From: Ettlia oleoabundans
Taxonomy: Eukaryota > Chlorophyta > Chlorophyceae > Chlamydomonadales
Assembly: GCA_019693395.1 (NCBI GenBank)
Contig: JAAMXP010000204.1
Span: 1 to 29,957 of the forward strand
Direction: 5' to 3'
DNA length: 29,957 bases
Shown: positions 15,495 to 27,700 of the stretch, in pieces
Layout: each line of letters opens with the position of its first letter
Numbering within the stretch: position 1 is the first letter of the stretch
Made by a program: the position numbers and the translations under genes
Notes under the pieces: model-generated
Told to the model about the DNA's origin: nothing
Database searches by the model: none
Seen by the model: only the letters and a program-made list of their open reading frames with translations

Positions 15495-15682
15495 GCAAGC
15501 TGTGCTGCTGGGCAGGGCCTGGGAGCAGCCAGGGAGACTGCCTTCGCAGGCTACATTTGTTTGATGCTGGTTTGAGCAGCCATAGCCACCCTTTACGCCC
15601 CAGTGTCGCCGTCTTGCGATGCCCGCCAATTCGAATGCGGTCCGCTCGCCCGCTCACCTCGCCTGCTGTACCTGATCTGCAG

Positions 15683-18600
15683 ACTTCCAGTAGCATACGG
15701 CTAACAGTCGGTGTTATTGAGAGACTGCTACAATCCACTGAGTTTGACATGGACTTTTCATTCTGGACCAGCTTCTGGCCGCAGCTTCAGGCCGCTGGGT
15801 GGATTTATGAGGGAAGCAGCGGCGAAGCAGCAACGTTTCGTCCGCCAACAGCCCATAGCCCTGATGATGAAATCAGTGGCGTGAACAACTTGCTGCGCTT
15901 CCTTCAGCTGAACCCGGACATGCTGGCACATGCCACCGCTGCGGCGCTGCCTCCAGTTGGGGCATTGCCGCAGCCCTTTGCAGACTACAAAACTGCAGCC
16001 TCAGCCGCCGGCATCAAGGTGTGTGAGAACTGCGGCACCACCACCACGCCCCTTTGGCGAAAGGACAAGCAAACGGGCATGATGATGTGCAATGTGAGGC
16101 GCGCTGCAAGGGAGGCCAGCGGCATACAGGGCGGCCAGGGGCTCAGGGTGCACTGCAGTGTATTTGTGGGTGCTGCATTTGGGAGCTTCGGCGTGCTTGC
16201 AGCCATTGGTGCAAACCTACTCTGATGCCAGCAAAATGCCGTTGGTTTGCAGGCCTGTGGTATTTTCTTCAAGCACCACCAGACGCATAGGTGGGATGGG
16301 TGCTGCCATGGTGGGCGCCGCTGAAGGCGTGCAGCTGCAGCACCCAGTAACCAGATTGGCTGCTGCACATGATCGAAGTGTTCCCGCGCAAGTTCTTGCA
16401 GTAGTTGCGCTGGCATAGGCCCATGCATTGGTCATTTACTGCAAAAAAAGTACTTGCAAAGGAGCTGCCTAGTCACTTATTCTGCTGCTGATCCTCTCCT
16501 GTGCAGGCCAGTGGAGCTCATGCTTCAGCCACCACGTGCACAGCATTTTGCTGCTCCAGCCCGGCCAGCAGCTACAAGCACTCAGGCGGATGACAGCGAC
16601 CAGGAAGAAGCTGGCGCAGCAGTGGGCGCCACCTGGGAGGCAGGCCGCGCGCGGCGGCGAACCCTGCCACCTGCTGGTCAGAATGGCTTCTTGCCTGCGC
16701 TTGTTGCCCTTAAATGCAGCAGCCAGTTAAAACTGCGCACGCTCTTCTTGGCATCTTGTTGCATGACCATACACGCCAGCGTCTATTCCCTTGCTCCTCC
16801 TGCCATTGACTCTGTGCACACAATGTTCTGTTTGGTTGTGTTTGATGCAGAGAGCGACTACAGCGAGCAATCAGAGGACGACACAGAGGAGCGGCGGCGC
16901 TCTTTGAGACCCCGCCGCGCCCGTCTGCAGGCCGAAAACTATCTGCATGAGCTGCGGGCAGAAACACAAGGGGCTGCTGTGGCGGTTGGCAAGGAGGATG
17001 AGGCAGCCAATGCTGGCGCCTGTGACAGCGATGGTGGTGAGCGTGCCGCTGCGCTTTAACGGTTGCTATTCAGATGTTTTCGGCTAGCATCAGTCCTTCG
17101 TGCAGTGCAGCCGAATGTGCTGCCAGTGAATGCATTCTTCAGCACCCTTAATGTTGAGGGCTGCTATCACCTCATTGTTGTGCCCCGTGTTTCTCTTGCC
17201 TGTGTGCTTGCAGGCTCCGAGCTGAGCAGCGTGCAGCTAGTAGATGAAGCTGCAGCAGAGCGGCAGCGTGTGGACCTCATTAACCGGCTAGTCAAGGAGG
17301 CGTTTCCTGCCGACTTTGATGGTGGGCCTAGCTGCGAAAGCTTGCCATCAAGCTGATCATCTGTGTAGGCACCATTGAGCTCATAACTTTTGCAGTGTGG
17401 GGTCAGCTGTGGTTGAGCAAGCAAGCGAGCCGCAGCACGATACCTGTGCGGGTTTGCCTGGTTGCTGGAGACCTTATGGCCCTTGAGCTGGCTGGCTGCC
17501 GCAGGTGCAATTGAGGGCCTGAAGTCGCTGAAGCAGGCTCGCATCACAGACCCCATGACTGGCCATTCTTACGGCTTGGTGCGGCTGTATGCTGACCCTG
17601 GCGAGCCAGCCGCGTTGGCAGCCGCAGTGAACAAGGCAGCACGTGCAGCGGCGGCGGCGCCCAGGGCTGCCAACAAGGGCACACAACGAGCTACGACGGC
17701 GGCAGGCGCCAAGGCAGTGCAGGTGACTGGGCCAGCCTGGCAGCACTCCCGCTTTTGCTGTCCCTGCCAAACTACCTGTGTAGAGCCTGGCCTGCAAACA
17801 GGGAGCCCATGCCTCCTTACCCAGCTGCCCAGAAGGCAAGCGCTGTGATGTTGCCCTTGTGTTCCTCCCCTCCGCCTGACCTCTACGGCTCCCCCTTCCC
17901 ACCTGCAATGCACTGTTCTGCAGACTTGCTACAATTGCGGCACCACCAGCACGCCGTTGTGGCGCAAGGAGCGCGAGACGGGGCGCATGTACTGCAACGC
18001 CTGTGGCATTTTCAAGAAGACGCACGGCATTGAGAGGCCACTGGGTGCGCCCCGCTACCTGCCGGCAGCATAGTTGGTTATCATATGTTGGCTAGCTGAG
18101 GATCTGATCTTTGCATTATTAACAGGATCAGGTTTCATGAACCTGTTGCAACACCGCCCTTTGCAGGCACCTCTCGGTTCAAGCAGTATGCGGGCCCTGG
18201 ACCGCAGCAGCGGTCGCGCGGCGGCAAACGTGGCCGTGGTGGAAAGGGCGGTGGGCGGCGAACTCCAGCCAGCAAAGCGAGCAGCCCAGGCCTGCATGGC
18301 AGGTGCGAAAACCAGCCATGAGCTGATCTGCTGTAAAGTTTACATGCACGTTAGAATGCCTCATGTACCACATAAAACCCTCGCATGCCCGCTACTGCTG
18401 CGCAGTGATAGTGAGCCAGAGCCTGAAGAAGTGACTGCCAGTGACAGTGAAGGGTTGGAGGAGCAGGAGTTGCCTCAGCCATCTCGCAGGCGGCGCACGG
18501 CGGTCGTCGCCCCAGCACCATCCGCGGTAGCAGAGCCGGCTGTGCCGCCTGCTGAGGAAGGCGTTTCCCGGCGGACAACCTCCGGCCGGACAGTACGCCC

Positions 18601-19329
18601 GCCGCGGAGCAGGCTAGGCGAGGGTGCGGCCATCACCTCACCTGAACTGGCAGCAGTGGAAGCTGCTGAGGTGGCAGCTCACAGTGCAGTGGAAGCCATC
18701 AGGAGGCAGCAGCAGCTGCCCACACTCCCAGGCAATCTGTCCCTGTTCAAGGCAGTACCGACACCTGCGCCTGCTGCTCCTGCACCAATTATGGGCGGGT
18801 CAGCAGCGCCGCTGCCACGAGCCTCTGCCAACCCGCTAGCAGAATCTGCTGCTGCGCAGCAGGGCGGCACGGTGAGCACATCGTCAGAAGCGTCTGCCTA
18901 TAGCCAGCCGCGGCTTTCTTCCTCGGCAGCTGTCACAGGGCAGCCACTAACGGGCGTAAGCGCCACGCCGCCGCCGGCTTACGGCCTCCCCTTGGAGAGT
19001 GTGCTAGTCCAAAGTGATACAGGCAAGTGGCTGTGCATAACTTGTTGGGGCGCTTGTTTGCATGCCCCGTGTGACAGTTGGTATAGCTCTTGTCATATAA
19101 CATGTTCGCAAACTCGGTTGAATGAAATTGAGCATTTTCAAAACATGGGCCCCCACTATTTTCATGTGCAGGTGTGCCTCAGCTGCCAACAGGTCTGTCG
19201 GTGTCGGGTGCAGCGGCGCCCACGCCTTATGCAGCCTGGCCAGTGACTGGTCCGAAGCAGCAGCAGTGGGCTGCCCCACAGCCTGGAAATTTCGCTGCTC
19301 CGCCACTGCGGGGAGTTCCCCTGCAGTGA
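15683..19329 (+). CDS. Two-finger GATA-type zinc finger protein (5' end uncertain)
   Basis: Likely nuclear DNA-binding regulator. Firm exons: 15683-16093, 16253-16290, 16507-16676, 16851-17036, 17214-17321, 17505-17722, 17924-18044, 18167-18302, 18406-19022, 19172-19329; 720 residues from 15683, or 698 if ATG 15749 starts it. Numbering from 15683: an N-terminal aromatic segment includes [14 protein letters not shown]; finger 1 is C114-x2-C117-x18-C136-x2-C139 ([15 protein letters not shown]); finger 2 is C379-x2-C382-x18-C401-x2-C404 ([17 protein letters not shown]). The linker of about 240 residues contains an acidic patch ([14 protein letters not shown]) followed by basic [11 protein letters not shown]. 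Behind finger 2 come a Gly/Arg-rich basic tract ([15 protein letters not shown]), acidic SDSEPEPEE, and a long Ala/Pro/Ser-rich tail. The C-x2-C-x18-C spacing matches plant-type GATA factors. The last intron appears to use a GC donor (CAG|GCAAGT at 19023); without it the frame runs on into intron-like sequence. Targets and signals are unknown. Confidence 0.85.
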
Positions 19330-20761
19330 CACCCATCAGTGGGCTTTAGCCAGTATTCCCATATTCATCATGCTGCCGGGGCACACCGAGCGCTCTGCTA
19401 CATGCGGGGTGCCCCTGCCAACCCTGAACTAACATTCCTCCTTTGGCATGTGCTGCCCCATTGAGAGCACTTGTGCATGCCAGCTGCAGCGACAACAGTC
19501 GCTGCACTTGTACACTAAGCACTCCGCATTTCCTCATCCCTCGAGTTTTGGCCAATGCAAAGGCACGACACATCAACTCTCCTACTAGCTGTCATTCCTT
19601 CCAATCCCAGCAATGGGTGAGTTAATTATTTCACCCCAGTCTCCTCTGGATCATCTGCATCCCCTAGTTCCTGTACTGATCCCGGCTGTGTACATTCAGA
19701 CGTGATGCCGCTGCACCTTCCCTGGTGGCCCTTGTCCGCCCCTTCTCCAAACCTCTTTGTGCTGTGGGCGGTGCTCCATTGCCGCCCACGCTATTTTTGC
19801 CCTCTCCCCTTTCTCTTGTTCTCCTCCTCATCTTGCCTGTATCTGCCAGCTCGCATGCACCAGCAGCATCTAGCCTGTGTCCATAGCTCTGCTGCTCTTT
19901 AGCCTTTCCCGGCTCTTGTACCGAATGGGCCCGCCCCCGGCTGTCCCCTTGACAGCCGTCGCTCCTGCATTCATCCCTCTTCAACCAATGCCCCTCGTGT
20001 ACCCTCTGGACTGCCTCCCCAACTGGCATTCCCCTGTTCTGCCCCTGCCCAACAACATGGTAGCTGCGTTGGAAGCGCAGCATGTATCACCCCCGCCTGG
20101 TTCCGTTGTGTAACTGGCCCTCCATTTCGTTTGTTAATCTAGGTGCTGTTCTGTATATGGATGCAAGACTGCCGAATGATCACTCATCATTCTATGTTCC
20201 ACGAATCCAACAACCAGCTCTTCTGCTTTCTTCTACCTAAGGAAGCACTCAGCTGCCCCAGCCCATCTCCATTTCGCGCATGTTCAGCGCTTAGATAACT
20301 CTTCAGCGTTTATGGTGTTTTGGGGCACCAGTGTGAATATAAGGGACCCTGTCAACTTCAAGAGTACCCCTGTAAGGCTTACTGCCCAACTTGTTTGTGC
20401 ACGTTTGAGTGTGCCATTGACCTCATGCAGATGTAATTACAGCTGCCCCTGCCGCCTCAGCCCGTGACTGCTTTGAAAATAGGTCCCTAGGGATTCTTGC
20501 AAACTAGCAGGGAGGGGCAAAAAAAGGTTGCAATAAACTAGAAAGACCTGCAAGTTGCAACATCGCAACCTGCGGCAGCTCCGGTATGCAAGGCGGTGCG
20601 CACCGCCCGCCACATCAGCCGTTTCCTAAGCTGCTCCTCCAAACGTGTGGTCTGATCTACTGCGTTGATATGTTGCAAGTATTGTAACCACACTGGTGCG
20701 GCTTGGCCTTGAGGTTCATTTGGAGGACACAGACCTCTTCTGATGCACTAACAACACCGCT
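19330..20761. other. Long 3' UTR/intergenic stretch between GATA gene and TRS130
   Basis: About 1.4 kb without a recognised gene. It is pyrimidine-rich in the middle. TGTAA motifs at 20109-20113, 20371-20375 and 20432-20436 are candidate poly(A) signals for the GATA gene, implying a 3' UTR of about 0.8-1.1 kb. A short proline-rich frame of 62 residues (ATG 19925 to stop 20113) has no recognised motif and could be chance or an unplaced exon. TATAAG at 20338-20343 is a possible core promoter element for TRS130, 424 bases before its start. Confidence 0.5.
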
Positions 20762-21671
20762 ATGGCTGAGGCTGAGGCGAACCGCTTCAGCGTTGCGGTG
20801 GATGACTTGGGGTCTGGGTTGTGGAGCGGTCGAGTGAAGCAGGTGAGGAGCAGCTCCGTGTGCACTCGGCCGAGTCAAGCGCGAGTGATCTGGTCTACCA
20901 AGCTGCGATCAAAGTGGTGTATAATCATATGCCTGCCCCGCTGCATCCAGCGCTGCTGTTTGCTGCTGGCATTACCCATCCCGGCTGCCGCCTCGTGTGC
21001 CTCACAGGAGTTGGAGGCGCGGACGCCGCTGCGCAACGTGCTGTTCAGCCCCAGTCCAAGCCGGCCAGCGGTGTCTGTGGAGGAGGTTCCCATTAGGTGT
21101 GGTGATCTGTGTATCCCTGCAACAAATAGCAGCAATTTGTTGCGTCCTTGGAGGTTGCTGCACATCTATCAGATGCAGGAATCTGGTGCTGCTGCACGCC
21201 CTGCTCTCGCCTCTATCCGGCCTGCATTGCTGCACCTAGCATGCTGCTGCTACTTCAACCCTTGTACAGATTCCTGGATGCACGCAACGACGCGCAGCTT
21301 GCCCGCCTTCGCCAGCTCAGTCACTCGCCGGCAGCCTGGTTCCGCTCCCCCTTTGTGATGGTGGTCCTGGTGTCGTGCGTCGACTATGAGGACTACAAGA
21401 GGGACATGCGGCTGCGCCTTCGGGCTATGGCAGACACAGAGGCGGTGGCTCCCGGCCAACCGGAGCTTCTGTTCGTTTACATGCGACCAGCTGCGGTGGA
21501 AGCGGCAGCCAAGGGGCCCTCTCGGGCCTTTGACGCCATGCGCAAGGATCTGAACAAGGCGCGGCGCGAGCGCTGCGTGCGGCTTGATCCCTTGCCCCCA
21601 GCGTCCTTGCAGCCTGGGGCCCCAGGTAGGTGCTGCTGCGCTGGTGAATTGTTTGGATGCATATCTGTATG

Positions 21672-21750
<79 letters not shown>

Positions 21751-24700
21751 CGCGGTAGAGTTTGTGCCCTCGCATTGGGCCGACGGGCCACGGCAGCAAG
21801 GAATAAGTTGGTGTGTGAGCCTGTTCTTGCCCTTGCCCTTCACCTTGCCAACCGGTCCCATCTTAACCTCCGCACATCTGCACTGCACCCTACCATTCCC
21901 CATCTAGTTGCAGCCATTTTGGGGCTCGAGGAATTTGACCGGCAGGCGCGCGATGCTCTGCGTGCCGCCTTTGAGGCGCGTGCAGCAGCATACAGCGAGG
22001 AAGTTAGGCGGCTCATGCTCAACCGATTGGACCCCTCCTGGTCCTTCTCCACCCTGTTCTTAGTCAAGGATGGGCTGGCAGCGATGCTGGAATCTGCGGG
22101 ACTGCTGGAGGATGCACTGCGGGAGTATTCCGAGCTGGAAGCTTGCTATTTGGAGGTATTGCAGGTGGGCACCGGTCTGCACACAGACGTATCGCTGTGA
22201 CAAGCAAGTAAAGCCGAGGAGCGGCACTGTGGTGGAATGTGCGATGCGACAGTAGGGCAGCTGGTGATGGAAGGTCCAGATCATCGAATTGTGAGCCGTG
22301 CACAACATCGTGCATGCTCACAAACCTCAAGCTTCCCAGGTTGTTGAACGCTGCGTCTCCCTGCGCATGCCTGCTATTGCAGTCAGGGCAGCAGCCACGG
22401 CAGCCTTTTGGCGGCAAGCCTTCTGGGGAGGATGAGTCAGCGCTGCTGTGGTCCTCCTGGGCCGCCACCCGCCAGGCCGCCAGCCAGCCTGAGCTGCCGC
22501 CTGAGTTTCTGATGCGCCAGGCGCTCTTTGCCAGCCAGTCCCGTCTGCTGCTCAAGCTGCACCGCCACGCAGAGGTGGGCAAGTGGGGGTGTTGGCTTTG
22601 GCGTGGGCTCTTATTGGGCAGGGAAGCTTATTTTCCATGCACTTCCGGTGTCAGAGTCGGTTGAAGGTGCGTCCGGTAGGTACCTCATTTGGTGCGCTTT
22701 CCAGCTGCCTCCCTGATGACCTGTCTTCGCTTTGTCGGCAGTGGCCAGTCGGCTTGCAGCCAGGGTGGGACTCCTTCACGCACCTGCCTGTGCAATCTGC
22801 GCCTGCAGGTGGCCGAGCGCGGGCTCAAGTTTGTGCGCGCCTTTGGCGCCTTGCTGGCACAGCAGCGCCGGAGTGGTGGTGTGCCTCCTCAGCTCCCCGA
22901 GGCCTGGACCTTTGCCAGCTACCTATCTGTTGCTGAGGCCACCTCCCGCCTGCAGGCAGCACGGGCTGAGGAAAAGCGCAAGACGGACCATGGTGCAAGG
23001 GGCGGAGGCAGGTGCTGCAAGCTGAAGACGCCGCTGCTGCGACTTGTGGCCTTTCTGCTTGCCAGGCTGGCTGGCAGCTTGGCTGGTGGGTCATATGGCT
23101 GGTGTGTCATGTGACTAGGCCCGGAAATATTGTGGCGGTGGTCCAATGTGCTGCCCACGCTGTGCCACAGCATCGGTTACACACAGTACATACTTAATCC
23201 TGCTTCTGCATTAATGCTGCTTCATTCTGCTGCAGGAGGGGCAGGCTGAGTGAGGCTGCACCTGGCACCCCGCACTCCTCGCCGCCGCCCCGGTCCTCAT
23301 TGGAGGGGGAGTCTGCAGCACAGCAGACCACCCCCAGCCCAACAGGCGCCAGCTTCTCGCCAGCAGTGTCAGTGGGCGGTCACACCCGCTTGCAGGTGAA
23401 GGTTGCTGCTAGCGTCTGCCCAGCTGCCAGCTTGGAGCCAGACAGTGGCGCCAGCCCTGTATGGCAGACCAGCAGCGACAGCAGCACGCAGATGGATTGG
23501 CAGTTGGGAGTGTTGCCGAGCGCGCCCGCCAAGATGGCGGCGCCAGGGACAGGGGACGCAGCACTGGCAGCAGTGCGAGGCACGCCCGGCAGCAGCGGCA
23601 TGGCAGCAGCTCCCGGCAGCGCTGGGCTGTACTTGCTCCTCGCTAAGCTGTACGTCGCCGCACGCACGGAGCTGCTTCGTCTGGGGGCGGACGCCGGCTT
23701 GGCAGTACCAGACTGTGTGGCTTCGGCCAGGCTGGGCGCAGAGACGCCGCAGCAGGCGGCAGCAGCGGCAGGGGCGGAGGCGGCCATTGCGGCGGTGGCA
23801 GATGTTGCCGCTACTGCGCCTCCAGCTAGCTCACCACCTAGTGGCAGCTCCAGCCGGGCTTCCACCAACCGTACCTCGCCCCTGCCTCACGCCCCCAGCA
23901 CCACAGACCTATCTCAGGTGGACCTCCATGCCAGCAGCAGCAATGCCAGCGAGCAGTATCAGCAGCAGCTGCAGGAACAGGCGCCTGCCAGCCTGTCTGC
24001 TGGAGAAAGCCAGGGATCTGCACCTGTGACCCTGCTGAGTGCCCCAGATGTGCAACTCGACCCAACCGTCGATGCAGAGCAGCAGCAGCAGCAGCAGCAA
24101 TCGCCCGCTGGGGCTGCACCGTCGCAGGTTCCGCGCCTCACAGTTCGTCCCAAGTTGGCTGGCGGAGAAGGTGGTGAGCTTTCCTGCTGCGCATGTTGCG
24201 CCAGTCAGCTGTTACCTCGCATCTTTGGTTACTTGTGTATCGCTATTCCCTCGCTTTCCCTTGCCCTCTAGGCTGCTGGTTCCCTACCGTTGATGATCCA
24301 CCTGAATTGACACACACTAGGGCAGCATCTTAGTCTGATTCCTGCAACCCGGGTTGCCTGCAGACACACCATCCTCCAGCCCACGCAGCACCAGCACACA
24401 CCAATCGGCGCTTACTCCTACCAAGGTGGCCGAAGGGCGCGTGGTGCCGCCATTTGCGGCTCCAGCAGCCACCACAGCGGGCCCGCCCTCTGCACCCACT
24501 TCATCCCGTTCAGAAGCAAACGACATGCGATCTGTGGAGCGACAGGTGCGAGGCTGGGTCTTAGAACAGAGAGCTTATTTTTGCTTTCTTGTGGGTGCGA
24601 TAATGCTCACATGCTTACCTAACCTGCGTCATGTGACCCATGGCAACACGAACCCTGCTTTTACCACTGACGCTGAGTCTGCTCCTTTCTTGGCCTGCTA

Positions 24701-27700
24701 CCATGCCTGCCTGCAGGTGGTATCAGCCCTTGCTGAGCGCGCCAGCCGCACCGCAGGCGGCCATGTGCTGGCCCCCAAGGCTCCACTGTCGCCGCTAGCA
24801 GGAACCAGCAGCGCTGGCCTGCCACCCTGGCTGGTGCACTGGCGCCTACGTGCCGCGCTTTCCTCCCAGCAGCTCTTCACCGAGCTGTTTGTGGCGTTAA
24901 GTGAAGCTGCTGCCAGGTGCTACAGCCAGTGTGGACATCTGCGCAACGCTGCGCTCCTGCGTGCTGATGTGGCGGACGCTTTGGTCAAAGCGGGCAACCT
25001 GCAGCGCGGGGCAGAGCTCTATGAGGCGCAGTGCCGCACTTTCCTCAGGTCTGTCGGCTGGCTGTCGACTGGTTTCACCTGGGCCGCGGCAGGAGGCGGG
25101 CCAGTTCGTGCAGTAGGAGGATTCATGGTGCACAGGCATGGGAAGGGGCGAGAAGGATAAAGGGAGCTCCTTCCTACGTGTTTCTGCTGCTTATATTTGG
25201 GAAGTATGTAACTGTTGATCCTTGCAGCTTGCCCCACAAGCTGGGTGCCTTTAATAGTATGATTATAACCTACCTGGCTTGCAGGGAGGGCTGGCATGCG
25301 TTGGCGGCAAATGCGCTGCCCAAGCTGGCTGCCTGTCAGGTGGCCTGCGGCAGCCCTGGGCTGGCGCACACTGCGGCAGCACTGCTGTCGCTGCCTGCCC
25401 CCTATCGTGGCACTCCTGCGGAGCGCCTGGCAGCCGGTCAGCTGCTGATACGAGCGGCTCAGTCAGCAGAGGGCCTGGCGGGCTGCCGGCCGCTGCTTCC
25501 TCCCGGCCCGGCGGCAACCGCTCTTCAGCCAGAGGGTGCTGTCATACTGTCAGCTGCCCTCTTTGCAGCACCGCCCAGGGCAGCAGTCAGCCGCTTCTTC
25601 AGCCGCACCGGCGCAGGCGGCGCACCGCTGCTGGCCCCACCGCCGGGCAGCGCAGGAGGCGGCGCGTTGAGTGCTGTTGTGGGGGATGCCTTGGCGGTGC
25701 AGCTGGAAGTCGACAATCAGCTGCCGCTGGCGCTGTCTCTTGGAGATGTGGGGCTGGTGCTGGCTGTATTGCAAGAAATGACAGGCGAGCACGGGAGGAT
25801 GCACCACGCCCAGAAATGTTGGCAAACTATATTGCTGCCCTCATTATTATGCCAAACCAGCAGTTGCCTGCTGCACATCCAAGAGGGCGGGGCATCGGTA
25901 TTAGCTGCGCGGACTGATGGCTTTCAAGCTTTGCTCTGGTGCTAGCGCTATGCTTGCTGCCCTGTTCCGACTAAGCCTGCTCTCACGCAGTCTTTCCTTC
26001 CCCTAACCATGCATTGCTTGCAGTGATTCACTCCCCACGGGCCTCTCCCTCCCCAGTTGCTGTGTTGGGGTCGGCACAGCGGCAAGGTCGCGCCGGCACG
26101 CCTGGCACATCCCGAGCTGACAACCCATTCTCCTATGGTTTTGACGCTCAAGATGTGGGCGCCAGCGAGGAGCGGTACGAGTCTCAGTGGCAGCAGGTGG
26201 AGGAGTTGTACTGCCCTCTGGTGGCAGTCAGTCCAGCGGGTGGGGTGCCTGGCAGCGGCAGCGGCGACATTGACACGGGCAGCAGTGGCCCGCGGCTCCG
26301 ACCTCTAATCGGTGAAGCGGCACTGCCACCCGGCCGTAGCGTGCTTACTTTCCTTGCGGCGCCTTTGAAGCGCGGGCTGTACAAAGCAGTACATCTGCGG
26401 GCCCGCCTGCACCAGCTGACGCTGCATGTGGCAGTGCAGCCTCCTCAGCCTCTGTGGCAGCAGCACAGCGCTTCCTTGGGTAGCAGCAGCGGTCGCATCA
26501 GCACGGCAGGCAGCAGACGCAGCAGCAGGGCAGGCACCGGGGGCGGCAGCCCTCTGGCGCCAGAGCCGCCAGGCAGCACTCACTCAGCAGAAGCGATAGT
26601 GATGCAGGTTGAGCAGGCCAAGCCACGGGTGCAACTGGAGCTGTTGGCAGCTGGCGGCAGCCTCATTGCTGGGCAGGAGCAGTGGCTGGGGCTGGCGCTA
26701 GCGCTGGAACGAGATGCGCTGCACTCTGCCCTGCTGGAGCTGACGTGGCCGATGGGGCATCCCGGGTCTGGCGGGCTGGGTGAGTGCGCTGCAGCCGCCT
26801 GCATGTAGTGGCGGCGCGCCTGGCAGGCAGGCTGTGCAGGTGGAGCAGCGCAGCGCCTTCTGCCAGCTTAGTAACGTTTCAACTGCCACCATTTTTCGCT
26901 CCCCCATAGCCCACTGGAATGGCTTTTTGCGACCCCTGCCGGCCTTTTCTGTTTATGTCGTGGTGCAGGGCTGCCGCCCTTGTCCCGCAAGCCCACTGGG
27001 CTTATCCCACGCCACAGAACAGTGCAGTCGACCGGCGGGGACATATGGCTGAGCAGCACCAGCTCTTCTGCCCTGCAAGCCTCCCTGGCCACCCCGCCCT
27101 TCATCCGGCCCGAGCACAGAGCAGCCGCGCTGGTCCTCGTGGGTGCAGCAGCGGGGGAGGAGGGCGGTGGAGTGCCTGCTGCACAGCTGTTGCCAGCTGA
27201 GCCCCCTGCCGGACCATCAGCCGCTTGGCTCCTGGCAGATGGCCTGCAGCAGCAGCTGTCGCTGCCGTTGGTTGAGGCGGGGCAGCCCGTGTGCCTTTGG
27301 TGGCGAGTGCTGGCGGGTGAGTGATGTATGTTGGTGCCTGCCGACGCCCATCTGTGGTCTATAGTTTCCAAGCTTCTGCTGACATGTACTCCTCGTGACC
27401 GCTACTGCTGCTCCCTTGACATATCCTACTTAACAAAGACATCCGTTGTTGCCACGTGGCTTGCCCCTGCTGTCACCGCCTGCCCACACAAATCTGACCT
27501 TCCGTTTTTGGGCCCTGCATTCCGCAGGCGAGGTGGCTGCAGCACCTGAGCAGGTGCACATCGCGCCGCCGGCGCCTCGCCAGTCCTCCCGCCAGCTGGA
27601 TGCTCGCTGGCTGGGCGTGCCGGGGGATCAGGCCCCGCTGCCAGCTGCTGTGCTGGACGTTGCTGCCAGCCTGGAGTATGCCAGCGGCTGCCAGCGCAGC

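Noticed and set aside
14751..15564. Polyproline and polyglycine open frames on both strands
   Set aside because: They exist only because the poly-C run has no stop codon in any frame.
18074..19246. Single uninterrupted 390-codon gene
   Set aside because: It merges two real GATA-gene exons with three intron segments that happen to lack stops; the splice sites and phase fit the exon model better.
21250..22200. Frames with long Val-Cys or Thr-His repeats
   Set aside because: They are translations of the (TG)n intron repeat; the true TRS130 exons end at 21625 and resume near 21908.
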